A stretch of DNA of 64,000 nucleotides from contig NZ_CAMFHB010000001.1 in the NCBI RefSeq assembly GCF_945952055.1, positions 1 to 64,000 on the forward strand. The letters run 5' to 3'. The notes under the pieces are model-generated. The model had not been told where the DNA came from and made no database searches. It saw nothing but the letters and a program-made list of their open reading frames with translations. A program made the translations under genes and the position numbers. How positions within the stretch are numbered: position 1 is the stretch's first letter; the number at the start of each line of letters is the position of its first letter. The stretch comes from an uncultured Alsobacter sp. (GTDB lineage Bacteria > Pseudomonadota > Alphaproteobacteria > Rhizobiales > Beijerinckiaceae). This document shows, one piece after another, positions 1-10,809 of the stretch.

Positions 1-272
1 GAGGAGATCGCGTTGGTGACCGACATCAGCGGCGTGTGCAGCGCCGGCGTCACCGACCAGACCACGTAGTAGCCGACGAAGACTGCCAGCACGAAGATGG
101 CGAGGCGGAAGACGAAGGGGTCGATAGCGCCGCCCGTGGCCGCGTGGGCCGCGGCACCGAGCGCCGTGGCGACCTGGTCGGCCGAGGCCTGGGCCGCCTG
201 GGCGGCCTCCTGCGCAAGCCGTGCGGCGGCCTGCGCCTTTTCGAGCAACTGCTGGGGTGTCTCGTTGGCCAT
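1..272 (-). CDS. pntAB: NAD(P) transhydrogenase subunit alpha, part 2 (partial at its 3' end)
   Basis: This is the start of the small membrane subunit of the proton-translocating NAD(P) transhydrogenase, which couples hydride transfer between NADH and NADP+ to proton flow across the inner membrane. The N-terminus (ATG at 272) is an Ala/Gln-rich helical leader of about 50 residues. A hydrophobic segment follows (from about residue 53, containing [16 protein letters not shown]), then the [15 protein letters not shown] stretch typical of the PntA membrane domain. The gene continues off the left edge. It lies 12 bases after the stop of the soluble alpha part 1 gene, so the enzyme is of the three-polypeptide (Rhodospirillum-like) type. 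pntB is expected just outside the window. Confidence 0.93.
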   Translation of the reverse strand, partial: MANETPQQLLEKAQAAARLAQEAAQAAQASADQVATALGAAAHAATGGAIDPFVFRLAIFVLAVFVGYYVVWSVTPALHTPLMSVTNAIS

Positions 273-284
273 TCAAGCCTCCCG

Positions 285-1439
285 TCAGGCCGCCGTTTCG
301 GCGGTCTTGGGCTGGAAATTGGGGTGGACCACCGCGCCGTCGCGGGTCAGGTTCGTGGCCTTGACGAGTTCGTCGTCCCACTTCACCGCCAGCGCCTTCG
401 CCGCCTTGTCGACCATCGTCTCGAGGAAGGAGAACAGGTTCTTGGCGTAGAGCGCCGAGGACGTCGCCGCGAGCCGTCCGGGAACGTTCAGGTGGCCGAC
501 GATCTTGACGCCGTTCGGCGTGGTCACGACCTCGCCGGGCTTGGCCAACGCCACGTTGCCGCCCCGCTCCACGGCGAGGTCCACGATGACCGAGCCGGGC
601 TTCATGGACATGACCATGTCTTCGGAGATGAGCTTGGGAGCCGGCCGCCCGGGGATCAGCGCCGTGGTCACGACGATGTCCTGCTTGGCGATGTGGGACG
701 CCACGAGCGCGGCCTGCTTGGCCTGGTACTCCTTGGACATCTCCTTGGCGTAGCCGCCGGACGTCTCGGCCTGCTTGAACTCCTCGTCCTCCACCGCGAT
801 GAACTTCGCGCCCAGCGACTCGACCTGCTCCTTGGCGGCGGGCCGGACGTCCGTGGCGGTCACCACGCCGCCGAGGCGGCGGGCGGTGGCGATGGCCTGG
901 AGGCCGGCGACACCGGCACCCATGACGAAGATCTTGGCGGCGGGGACCGTGCCGGCGGCGGTCATCATCATCGGCAGGCCGCGGCCGTACTCGGCCGCGG
1001 CGTCGATGACGGCGCGGTAGCCGGCGAGGTTGGCCTGGGAGGACAGGACGTCCATGACCTGGGCGCGGGTGATGCGGGGCATCAGCTCCATCGCGAAGGA
1101 CGCGACACCGGCATCGGCCATCGCCTTCAGCGCAGCGTCATTGCCATAGGGGTCCATGATCGCGAGGACGAGGGCGCCTTTCTTCATGCCCTTGAGCTCG
1201 TCGGCATTGGGCCGGCGCACCTTCAGGACCACGTCCGCGCCGTCGAGGGCGGCCGCGGCGGTGGCCGCGACCGTGGCGCCGGCCGCCTCGTAGTCGGCAT
1301 CGACGATGCCCGAGGCGAGGCCCGCCCCGGACTGAACGGACACCGACGCTCCAAGCGCGGCCAGCTTCTTGACCGTTTCGGGCGTGGCGGCGACGCGCGT
1401 CTCCAGCGCGTCGGACTCGGTAATCACGGCGATGCGCAT
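285..1439 (-). CDS. pntAA: NAD(P) transhydrogenase subunit alpha, part 1
   Basis: This is the soluble NAD(H)-binding domain I of transhydrogenase, 384 residues from the ATG at 1439. The N-terminus is MRIAVITESD, followed by the alanine dehydrogenase/PNT N-terminal domain (about 1-135). The Rossmann NAD-binding domain carries KIFVMGAGVAGLQAIATARR near residue 170 and TATDVRPAAKEQVESLGAKF after it. A GTG nine bases upstream is an alternative start, but the ATG begins exactly where the family does. The alpha subunit is separate from its membrane part, as usual in alphaproteobacteria. It is probably co-transcribed with the oxidase subunit IV gene upstream and pntAB downstream. In the cell it would supply NADPH at the expense of the proton gradient. 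Confidence 0.95.
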   Translation of the reverse strand: MRIAVITESDALETRVAATPETVKKLAALGASVSVQSGAGLASGIVDADYEAAGATVAATAAAALDGADVVLKVRRPNADELKGMKKGALVLAIMDPYGNDAALKAMADAGVASFAMELMPRITRAQVMDVLSSQANLAGYRAVIDAAAEYGRGLPMMMTAAGTVPAAKIFVMGAGVAGLQAIATARRLGGVVTATDVRPAAKEQVESLGAKFIAVEDEEFKQAETSGGYAKEMSKEYQAKQAALVASHIAKQDIVVTTALIPGRPAPKLISEDMVMSMKPGSVIVDLAVERGGNVALAKPGEVVTTPNGVKIVGHLNVPGRLAATSSALYAKNLFSFLETMVDKAAKALAVKWDDELVKATNLTRDGAVVHPNFQPKTAETAA

Positions 1440-1521
1440 CAGGAGCACTCCGCAGGAGGCGCCGCCTCGAAAGGCGCACGCCGGGCGTCGACGGGTACGG
1501 TAGGCGGCAAGGTCCTGCCCG

Positions 1522-1671
1522 TCAGAGCAGGAAGATGGCCATCAGGACGACGATGCCCGCGACGGTTATGGTGCCCCACTTCGTAAAGGCAATGAAGCCG
1601 CGGTAGGTGCGCTCATGCTCGGCATAGTCCATCGCCGGGTGGCCGCCATGCACCGTGTTGTGATCCGCCAT
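1522..1671 (-). CDS. aa3-type cytochrome c oxidase subunit IV (small membrane protein)
   Basis: This short gene encodes 49 residues. A charged N-terminus (MADHNTVHGGHPAMDYAEHE) is followed by RTYRGFIAFTKWGT and one C-terminal membrane helix (ITVAGIVVLMAIFLL). The arrangement of an MDYxEHExTYxxF motif followed by a single helix is that of the bacterial aa3 oxidase subunit IV family (COX4_pro_2 type), a small stabilising subunit of the terminal oxidase. The gene sits 82 bases upstream of pntAA on the same strand, a neighbourhood I recall from other Hyphomicrobiales. The catalytic oxidase subunits are not in this window. Assignment rests on motif and context, since the protein is very short. Confidence 0.85.
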   Translation of the reverse strand: MADHNTVHGGHPAMDYAEHERTYRGFIAFTKWGTITVAGIVVLMAIFLL

Positions 1672-1788
1672 CTTATCCTCGGGCTCGTGTCCGCTTGAAG
1701 ACGTATTCCTTGCAGAAGAGGGCTTTAGCGCAAGCGCCGAACCCGTGCAACGGAGTCGCCGCCTTGGGGAACCGTCCGGCGCGCCGGG

Positions 1789-2457
1789 TCATCCCTGCCC
1801 GGCCCTGAGCGCCCCGGCGGCCCCGAAGGCGCCGAGGACGAGGGAGAACAGGGTCAGTCCACACAGCACGAGGAACGGCGTCAGGAACGGGATGGTCCCG
1901 CCGGTGGCGGCGTTGGACGCGGAGACGCCGAAGATCAGCACCGGCACCATGAGGGGCAGCACCAGGATCGACAGCACGAGCCCGCCGCGGCGCAGGCTCG
2001 CGGTCAGCGCGGCCCCGACGGTGCCGATGAAGGTCAGCGCGGGCGTGCCGACGAGGAGCGTCGCCGTGACGGAGGCGAGCGCCTCGGTCGGCAGGGCGAG
2101 CAGCAGGCCGAACAGCGGAGCGGCCAGCGCCAGCGGCAGCCCCGTCGTCAACCAGTGGGCGAAGGCCTTCACCACGACCACGAGCTCGAGCGGTGCCTCG
2201 CCCATCATGATGAGGTCGAGGGACCCGTCCTCGGCGTCCGCCTGGAAGAGCCTGTCGAGCCCCAGCAGGGTCGCCAGCGCCGCCGCGATCCACAGGATGG
2301 CCGGGCCGATGCGCGACAGCAGGTTGAGGTCGGGACCGATCGCGAAGGGCACGATGGTCACCAGCATCAGGAAGAAGACGAGACCCATGGCCCCGCCGCC
2401 GCCGATGCGGACGGCGAGCTTGAGCTCCCGCGACAGCAGCGCGCCCAGTGCACTCAT
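1789..2457 (-). CDS. ccmB: Heme exporter membrane protein CcmB
   Basis: This is the membrane subunit of the CcmAB(CD) ABC-type complex of system I cytochrome c maturation, which releases holo-CcmE from CcmC. It is 222 residues with about six hydrophobic segments. The N-terminal ALLSRELKLAVRIGGG and the early FFLMLVTIVPFAIGPD are typical of CcmB, and the length matches the family (about 220). Its ATG overlaps the ccmA stop by four bases, so the two are translationally coupled. Downstream, where ccmC, ccmD and ccmG commonly follow, there is instead about 115 bases of noncoding DNA and then the oxidase subunit IV gene. Confidence 0.95.
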   Translation of the reverse strand: MSALGALLSRELKLAVRIGGGGAMGLVFFLMLVTIVPFAIGPDLNLLSRIGPAILWIAAALATLLGLDRLFQADAEDGSLDLIMMGEAPLELVVVVKAFAHWLTTGLPLALAAPLFGLLLALPTEALASVTATLLVGTPALTFIGTVGAALTASLRRGGLVLSILVLPLMVPVLIFGVSASNAATGGTIPFLTPFLVLCGLTLFSLVLGAFGAAGALRAGQG

Positions 2458-3059
2458 GGCGTGCCTCCGATGGCCAGCCGCGTGGCCGTCCGGAAGCCCA
2501 GCGGCACGTGCGTCGCCGCGATGGCGAGTCCGCCCGCGGCCAGGTGCTCGTCGACGAGGGCGTCGAACAGGCGCTGGGACGCCGCGTCGAGGGCCGCCGT
2601 GGGCTCGTCGAGGAGCCAGACCGGACGCGAGGAGACGAGCAGGCGGGCGAGCGCCAGCCGCCGGCGCTGGCCCGCCGAGAGATAGGCGCAGGGCAGGTCG
2701 CCGGCATGGCCGAGACCCAGCCGCTCGAGCGCCTCCTGGGGCGCGCGGGCCGCGTGGCCGAGCATGGCCTGCCAGAACCCGAGGCTCTCCAGCGGCGTCA
2801 GGGACGGCTTGAGCGCGTCGCGATGCCCGATGTAATGGGCGAGTTCCGGCAGGGTCTTCTCGGCCGGGGCGTCCTCCACGGCCAGCCGGCCCGCGGCCGG
2901 CACGATCTGGCCCGCCAGCATCATCAGGAGGCTCGACTTGCCTGCGCCGTTGCGACCGGTCAGGACCAGTCCCTCGCCGCCCGCGACGGTAAAGGAAAGG
3001 TTTCTGAAGACCGGTCGACCGGACCGTTCGCAGGCGAGATCGGCGGCGACGACGCGCAT
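2454..3059 (-). CDS. ccmA: Heme ABC exporter ATP-binding protein CcmA
   Basis: This is the ATPase of the CcmABCD complex in cytochrome c biogenesis. From the ATG at 3059 it is 201 residues. It has a Walker A (TGRNGAGKSSLL, about 35-43), an ABC signature (YLSAGQRRRLALARLL) and a Walker B (PVWLLDEPTAALD). All three are intact and the length is normal for CcmA. A second ATG at 3077 would add six residues (MRFFSS). I prefer 3059 because family members begin close to the VxAxxLxCERxxRxVF segment. The gene is divergent from acnA, with about 180 bases between the two starts, so both promoters must lie there. Confidence 0.94.
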   Translation of the reverse strand: MRVVAADLACERSGRPVFRNLSFTVAGGEGLVLTGRNGAGKSSLLMMLAGQIVPAAGRLAVEDAPAEKTLPELAHYIGHRDALKPSLTPLESLGFWQAMLGHAARAPQEALERLGLGHAGDLPCAYLSAGQRRRLALARLLVSSRPVWLLDEPTAALDAASQRLFDALVDEHLAAGGLAIAATHVPLGFRTATRLAIGGTP

Positions 3060-3238
3060 CGAAGAGAAAAACCGCATGGGACGACTTTCGTCCGTGTAGC
3101 GGCTTCGCTTGAAATTATCTATAAGCGCGACGGCTGCGCCGAGCGCTTCATCCAGCGCGGGGACTCGGGCACTCCCGGGGCGGCGCGCGTGTCAACGCCT
3201 TTGGCCGCATTCACCGCGAACCCCGAGAGGATCCCGTC

Positions 3239-5950
<2,712 letters not shown>

Positions 5951-5974
5951 TATTCCATCACATTTGTGTGAAAA

Positions 5975-6006
5975 GGGCCGCCGGGCACCGTCCGGCGGCC
6001 CTTTTT
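5975..6006 (+). terminator. Rho-independent terminator of acnA
   Basis: A perfect 10-bp GC-rich stem (5975-5984 with 5992-6001) encloses a 7-base loop and is followed at once by five T residues. It begins 24 bases after the acnA stop codon. Confidence 0.93.
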
Positions 6007-6143
6007 GATACGGCCTCAACCCAACGTGAGTTTCGATACGGGGGCGACGCGCCTAGGGTCCGCCCCGTCCGGCATCGGCGGTCGTCCTCCGCCCGGGGCG
6101 CTTCCCCGTCCCGTCACGAGCCAGTTCGGAAAACGCATCGATT

Positions 6144-6878
6144 ATGGTTCCAGTCCGTCGCGTCCTGTCAGTTCTCGCCGTCCTTGTCTCGGTTTCCCCG
6201 GCTCTGGCCGAAGGACCGACGGCGGTGGTGGAGATGTTCACCAGCCAGGGCTGCTCGTCCTGCCCGCCGGCCGACCTGATGGTGGGCGAACTCGCCAAGG
6301 ACCCCTCGGTCCTCGCCCTGTCGTTCCCCGTCGACTACTGGGACTATCTGGGCTGGAAGGACACTTTCGCGGACAAGGCCTTCACCGCCCGTCAGCGCGG
6401 CTACAGCGAGGCGCGCGGCGACCGGCACGTGTACACGCCGCAGGCCGTCGTCGACGGCATGCTCCACGCGGTCGGCTCCAACCGCGATTCCATCATTGCC
6501 CAGCGCTTCGACGGGCGGGCCAAGGGCGCGCTGGCAGTGCCGGTGTCGGCGACGGTCGACGGCAGCACGATCCGCATCGCGGTCGGGGCCGCGGCCCAGC
6601 CTCGCCTCAAGCCCGCCACCGTCCTGCTCCTTCCCGTCATGCGGCGCAGCGACGTCGCGATCGCGCGCGGCGAGAACAAGGGCCGCACCGTCACCTACAC
6701 GAACGTCGTCCGCGAACTCATTCCGCTCGGCGTCTGGGACGGCACGCAGAAGTCGTTCGAAGCCCCTGCCTCGCTCGCCCGCATGCGCAATGCCGACGCC
6801 TTCGCCGTCATCGTTCAGGAAGGCACCACGGACAGGCCCGGCATCGTGCTGGGCGCGGCCAAGGGTCCTGGCCTCTGA
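6144..6878 (+). CDS. DUF1223 family secreted thioredoxin-fold protein
   Basis: The 244-residue product has a cleavable signal peptide (hydrophobic segment to about residue 22, ending PALA). It then shows the DUF1223 hallmark EMFTSQGCSSCPPAD, with a CxxC pair at Cys37 and Cys40. Conserved FPVDYWDYLGWKDTFA and YTPQAVVDG segments follow. The fold is thioredoxin-like, so a periplasmic redox role is plausible, but no function is established for the family as far as I know. The start at 6144 has no strong ribosome site, but it gives a complete signal peptide. It is the first gene after the acnA terminator and lies 66 bases before ruvC. Confidence 0.88.
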   Translation: MVPVRRVLSVLAVLVSVSPALAEGPTAVVEMFTSQGCSSCPPADLMVGELAKDPSVLALSFPVDYWDYLGWKDTFADKAFTARQRGYSEARGDRHVYTPQAVVDGMLHAVGSNRDSIIAQRFDGRAKGALAVPVSATVDGSTIRIAVGAAAQPRLKPATVLLLPVMRRSDVAIARGENKGRTVTYTNVVRELIPLGVWDGTQKSFEAPASLARMRNADAFAVIVQEGTTDRPGIVLGAAKGPGL

Positions 6879-6944
6879 CGGCCCGGAACCGATCGGGAAC
6901 AAAGCGCGGGTGACACCGCCCGGCGCCGCCGCTATCCCTCGCGC

Positions 6945-7469
6945 ATGAGCGCGCCATCCGTGATTCGCATTCTCGGCGTCGACCCCGGCCTTCGGAACAC
7001 GGGGTGGGGCGTGATCGACTGCGTCGGGACGAGGCTGTCCTACGTGGCCTGCGGGACGGTCCATTCGGACGGGGACCTGCATCTGGCCGATCGCCTGCGA
7101 CAGTTGCACGAGGGCCTGTCCTCCGTGCTCCACGCGCACATGCCGGACGAGGTCGCCATCGAGGAGACCTTCGTGAACAAGGACGCCCGCGCCACCCTGA
7201 AGCTGGGACAGGCCCGCGGAATCGCCATGCTGGTGCCCGCCCAGGCAGGCCTGCCGGTGGCGGAATACGCCCCCAACCTCGTGAAGAAGACCATCGTCGG
7301 CGCCGGCCACGCCGAGAAGGACCAGATCCACATGATGGTCCGCGTGCTGTTGCCCAAGGCCGATCCCGGGACGTCCGACGCGGCCGACGCCCTGGCCATC
7401 GCGCTCACGCACGCCCAGCACCGCGGCGCCCGGGCGCTCGAACGCGCCGTCCTCGCGCGCGCGCGCTAA
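6945..7469 (+). CDS. ruvC: Holliday junction endodeoxyribonuclease RuvC
   Basis: RuvC is the junction-resolving nuclease of homologous recombination; it cuts four-way junctions held by RuvAB. The product is 174 residues. Four acidic catalytic positions are recognisable: Asp13 in [14 protein letters not shown], Glu in [14 protein letters not shown], and two Asp in the C-terminal [16 protein letters not shown]. The start at 6945 gives the standard N-terminus. It opens the ruv block, but unusually a PaiB-like gene separates it from ruvA by about 715 bases. Confidence 0.97.
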   Translation: MSAPSVIRILGVDPGLRNTGWGVIDCVGTRLSYVACGTVHSDGDLHLADRLRQLHEGLSSVLHAHMPDEVAIEETFVNKDARATLKLGQARGIAMLVPAQAGLPVAEYAPNLVKKTIVGAGHAEKDQIHMMVRVLLPKADPGTSDAADALAIALTHAQHRGARALERAVLARAR

Positions 7470-7543
7470 CGACACGGCGCTGCGTTCCGCCACGGCCCGG
7501 CATGCACTAGATTGCGCGTCAGACTCCAACCCGGCGACCCGGC

Positions 7544-8188
7544 ATGTATCAGCCTCCTCACTTCCGCGAGACCGACCGCGAGCGCCAGCACGGCCTGATG
7601 CGCACCCATCCCCTGGGTCTGCTCGTGACGGCCCGGAACGGCGAGATCCTCGCGAATTCCATTCCGTTCGTGCTCGACGAGACGGGTGCGGAGGGCCGCG
7701 GCATTCTGCGAGGTCATCTCGCAAGGCCCAACCCGCAGTGGCGGGCCTGCGTCGAGGGCTGCGATGCCCTGGTCGTGTTCCAGGGGCCCGAGCACTACGT
7801 GTCGCCCAGTTGGTACGCGACCAAGCAGGAGACGCACCGCGTCGTTCCGACCTGGAACTACGCCGTGGTCCAGGCTCGCGGCCGCGCCCTGGCCATCGAG
7901 GATCCGGCCTGGCTGCACGCGCAGATCCGCGCCCTCACGACCATGATGGAGGGCGGGCGTCCCGAGCCCTGGGCCGTCGACGACGCCCCGTCGGAGTTCC
8001 TTGAAGGCCAGGTGCGCGGGATTGTGGGTCTCGAGATCCCCATCGACTCCGTCGAGGGGAAGTGGAAGGCCAGCCAGAACCGCAACGAGGCCGACCGGGC
8101 CGGCGTGGTGGAGGGCCTGGGCACGCTCGGAACGGAAGCGGCGGCCGCGATGGCGGCGATGGTGGCGCGGGGGCGCACGGACGGATGA
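7544..8188 (+). CDS. PaiB-like FMN-binding protein (FMN_bind_2 family)
   Basis: The product is 214 residues and starts MYQPPHFRE, the usual beginning of the PaiB family (split-barrel flavin-binding fold). Other family segments are [29 protein letters not shown] and [17 protein letters not shown], with [13 protein letters not shown] in the middle. Bacillus PaiB was described as a negative regulator of sporulation and protease genes. In proteobacteria the role is unknown, and calling it a transcription factor would be inference. Its last bases overlap the ruvA start (ATGA), so the two are translationally coupled even though their functions look unrelated. Confidence 0.88.
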   Translation: MYQPPHFRETDRERQHGLMRTHPLGLLVTARNGEILANSIPFVLDETGAEGRGILRGHLARPNPQWRACVEGCDALVVFQGPEHYVSPSWYATKQETHRVVPTWNYAVVQARGRALAIEDPAWLHAQIRALTTMMEGGRPEPWAVDDAPSEFLEGQVRGIVGLEIPIDSVEGKWKASQNRNEADRAGVVEGLGTLGTEAAAAMAAMVARGRTDG

Positions 8189-8802
8189 TCGGCAAGCTCA
8201 AGGGCGTCATCGACAGCTACGGCGAGGACCATGTCATCCTCGACGTCCACGGCGTCGGCTACGTCGTCCAGTGCTCGGCCCGGACGCTGACGGCGCTGCC
8301 GCCGGCCGGCGAGGCCGCCGTCCTGTCGATCGAGACACAGGTCCGCGAGGACGCGATCCGCCTTTTCGGCTTCCGCACCGACAACGAGCGGGAGTGGTTC
8401 CGGCTCTTGCAGACCGTGCAGGGCGTCGGTTCGAAGGTGGCGCTCGGCATCCTCTCCTCGCTCGAGCCCGGCGCCATCGCCACCGCCATCGGCACGCAGG
8501 ACAAGGCCATGATCGCCCGTGCCCCGGGTGTCGGGCCCAAGCTCGCGGCGCGCATCGTGGCCGAACTCAAGGACAAGGCACCCGCCTTCGGCACCATCGA
8601 CCCCGCGCTGGTGAAGCTCAGTGGCGCCGTCGAGGACAAGACCGCCCCCAAGCCCGTGGCGGACGCCGTCTCGGCGCTGATCAACCTCGGCTATCCGCAG
8701 GCGCAGGCGTCGGCCGCGGTGGCCGCGGCGCTGAAGGTGGCCGGCGACGGCGCGGAAGCGCCGCAGCTCATCCGGCTGGGATTGCGGGAGATGGCGCGGT
8801 GA
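8185..8802 (+). CDS. ruvA: Holliday junction DNA helicase RuvA
   Basis: RuvA binds the four-way junction as a tetramer and loads the RuvB motor. From the ATG at 8185 the protein is 205 residues. Domain I starts [20 protein letters not shown]. The helix-hairpin-helix region includes [17 protein letters not shown] and [21 protein letters not shown]. The C-terminal RuvB-binding domain contains [21 protein letters not shown] longer frame begins at 8062, but that extra part overlaps paiB and does not resemble RuvA. The start overlaps the paiB stop by four bases. Five bases after the ruvA stop comes the stop of a gene on the other strand. Confidence 0.97.
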   Translation: MIGKLKGVIDSYGEDHVILDVHGVGYVVQCSARTLTALPPAGEAAVLSIETQVREDAIRLFGFRTDNEREWFRLLQTVQGVGSKVALGILSSLEPGAIATAIGTQDKAMIARAPGVGPKLAARIVAELKDKAPAFGTIDPALVKLSGAVEDKTAPKPVADAVSALINLGYPQAQASAAVAAALKVAGDGAEAPQLIRLGLREMAR

Positions 8803-8807
8803 GCGGA

Positions 8808-9404
8808 TCAGCCCTCAGCGTCGATCACGTCGCGGTAGATTTCCCGAAGGGGCACCGACACGCCGATGGCGGGGAGATCGAGCGCGGCCGCCAGTCCTTC
8901 AACACGTCTGCTGCGCCATTCGCCGTCAATGCGGTCGATCACGTCGATGTGGCTGCGATCCCGGTCGACGATGACGTAGTGCTGAAGCGTCTGCAGCCGC
9001 CGGTAAAGCCGGTCTTTTTCGAGGCGGTCGCGGACTTCGCTTCCCGGTCCAGCGACTTCTACCAGAACGACGGGGTCATGTGCGGAAACCGCGCTGCGTT
9101 CGAGACGTGGCCCGCAACGGACCATGACGTCTGGGAAGACGGCCAAATCGAGAAAGCGCTCCTTGAGCCAGAAAGTCTCGGTGAAGACCTGACACGATGC
9201 CTCGCGGGCCCGGAGTTGCTGCCGGAACTCCATCGCCAGATTGCCGACGATGACGTTGTGCTCCCAGCGGGCGCCGACCATCATTCGGATGACACGGCCA
9301 CCGATGAGCTCCCACTTCTCGTGGGCGGGCTTGTCGGCCAGCGCCTCCTCGAAGTCGTCGAAGTCCATGTATTCGAAGCCGTCGCGGCGCATGGCCTTGT
9401 TCAT
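8808..9404 (-). CDS. Uma2-family (DUF820) PD-(D/E)XK nuclease-like protein
   Basis: The 198-residue product shows the Uma2 pattern. The N-terminal part has [20 protein letters not shown], then [15 protein letters not shown]. The nuclease-like core has FPDVMVRCG and [17 protein letters not shown], and the end of the core has [20 protein letters not shown]. The PD...E-V spacing fits the PD-(D/E)XK superfamily. Members are abundant in cyanobacteria and scattered in proteobacteria, and their function is not settled. It lies on the minus strand between ruvA and ruvB, ending five bases from the ruvA stop and starting about 100 bases before ruvB. This suggests a later insertion into the ruv block. 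Confidence 0.85.
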   Translation of the reverse strand: MNKAMRRDGFEYMDFDDFEEALADKPAHEKWELIGGRVIRMMVGARWEHNVIVGNLAMEFRQQLRAREASCQVFTETFWLKERFLDLAVFPDVMVRCGPRLERSAVSAHDPVVLVEVAGPGSEVRDRLEKDRLYRRLQTLQHYVIVDRDRSHIDVIDRIDGEWRSRRVEGLAAALDLPAIGVSVPLREIYRDVIDAEG

Positions 9405-9502
9405 CCGTTCACTCCGGCAATGTCATCAAAGAATGCAGGGATGCTAACACGGACAGCCCTCGCCTGCGACGGGCCCGGCAGCACCACCACCAGGACAGCC
9501 GC

Positions 9503-10552
9503 ATGAGCACCCCGCCGCCCCGCCGGCTCGTCTCCGCCGAGAAGCGCGAGGACGACCTGGAATCCTCGATCCGCCCGCTGGTGCTCGACGACTTCGTCGG
9601 GCAGGCGGCGGCACGCAAGAACCTCAAGGTGTTCATCGAGGCGGCCAAGACGCGGCGCGAAGCGCTGGATCACGTGCTGTTCGTGGGACCGCCCGGCCTC
9701 GGCAAGACGACGCTGGCGCAGATCGTGGCGCGCGAGCTCGGCGTCAACTTCCGCTCCACGTCCGGCCCGGTGATCGCGAAGGCGGGCGACCTCGCTGCGC
9801 AGCTCACGAACCTCGAGGAGCGCGACGTCCTCTTCATCGACGAGATCCACCGGCTCAACCCGGCGGTCGAGGAAATCCTCTACCCTGCGATGGAGGACTA
9901 CCAGCTCGACCTGATCATCGGCGAAGGGCCAGCCGCCCGCTCGGTGAAGATCGACCTCGCCAAGTTCACGCTCGTGGGCGCGACCACGCGCGCCGGCCTG
10001 CTGACGACCCCCCTGCGCGACCGCTTCGGCATCCCGATCCGCCTGAACTTCTACACCGTCGACGAACTCGAACTGATCGTCAGCCGCGGCGCCCGGGTGC
10101 TCGGCTTCAACATGGCATCCGACGGCGCCAACGAGATCGCCAAGCGCGCCCGCGGCACGCCGCGCATCGCCGGCCGCCTGTTGCGGCGTGTGCGGGACTT
10201 CGCCGTCGTGGACGGCGTGGACGTCGTCACGCGCGAGGTGGCGGATCGCGCCCTGCGCTTCCTCGACGTCGATCCGATCGGGCTCGACCTCATGGACCGG
10301 CGCTACCTCGAGCTCGTCGCCGTCAATTTCGGCGGCGGACCCGTCGGCATCGAGACGATCGCCGCAGCCCTGTCCGAACCGCGCGACGCCATCGAGGACA
10401 TCATCGAGCCCTATCTGCTGCAGCAGGGTTTCCTGCAGCGCACGCCGCGCGGACGGCTGCTCACGCCCCAGGCTTTCCGGCACATGGGCCTCGCCGTCCC
10501 GGCCCAGGCCGGAGCACCGCAATACGGGCTGTTTCCGGACGAGGATCCCTGA
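9503..10552 (+). CDS. ruvB: Holliday junction branch migration ATPase RuvB
   Basis: RuvB is the hexameric AAA+ motor that drives branch migration with RuvA. The 349-residue protein has Walker [13 protein letters not shown] (about residues 63-70), Walker [13 protein letters not shown], sensor 1 [12 protein letters not shown] and the arginine-finger segment LRDRFG. The C-terminal winged helix includes [16 protein letters not shown]. Length and motifs are normal. The reversed Uma2 gene separates it from ruvA, so ruvB probably needs its own promoter in the roughly 100 bases between 9404 and 9503. A 6S RNA gene follows about 80 bases after its stop. Confidence 0.97.
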   Translation: MSTPPPRRLVSAEKREDDLESSIRPLVLDDFVGQAAARKNLKVFIEAAKTRREALDHVLFVGPPGLGKTTLAQIVARELGVNFRSTSGPVIAKAGDLAAQLTNLEERDVLFIDEIHRLNPAVEEILYPAMEDYQLDLIIGEGPAARSVKIDLAKFTLVGATTRAGLLTTPLRDRFGIPIRLNFYTVDELELIVSRGARVLGFNMASDGANEIAKRARGTPRIAGRLLRRVRDFAVVDGVDVVTREVADRALRFLDVDPIGLDLMDRRYLELVAVNFGGGPVGIETIAAALSEPRDAIEDIIEPYLLQQGFLQRTPRGRLLTPQAFRHMGLAVPAQAGAPQYGLFPDEDP

Positions 10553-10634
10553 CCGGAAGGTTCCCCGTACGGGTTTGTGCCCCGTGCATGGCTGCCGGCA
10601 CTGGCCAAGGACCGCCTGAAGGCCTACATGTTGT

Positions 10635-10796
10635 CTTGCGGGGCTGCGGGGTGCGTGAGGACAATGAATCCCCGGGGCCTTATCGATCCTAACGGGAGCT
10701 GTCCCCGCCCTCGTCCGTGGACTTGGGCACACGGCGCCCACCTACGTTGTAGGTTTCCCGGGATCGATCGTCCCACGGCCACTGTGGCTCCGCACT
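10635..10796 (+). ncRNA. ssrS: 6S RNA
   Basis: This noncoding interval holds the alphaproteobacterial 6S RNA signature, which binds RNA polymerase-sigma70 as a promoter mimic. The bases at 10637-10647 pair with 10784-10794 in an 11-bp closing stem that includes G-U pairs. A second stem with one bulge (about 10653-10661 with 10769-10776) continues the long hairpin. The central part holds the conserved TATCGATCCTAACGGGAGCT and GGCGCCCACCTACGTTGTAG blocks. The gene for 5-formyltetrahydrofolate cyclo-ligase starts 14 bases later, the synteny known for 6S RNA in many proteobacteria. Ends are estimated from pairing. A weak -10 candidate, CTACAT, lies at 10624-10629. Confidence 0.9.
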
Positions 10797-10809
10797 CTTC
10801 CTCCTCCCG

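Noticed and set aside
3078-3238. Promoter candidates around CTTGAAATTATCTATAAG between ccmA and acnA
   Set aside because: A promoter must be here, but I could not find a -35/-10 pair with sensible spacing for either direction, so none was annotated.
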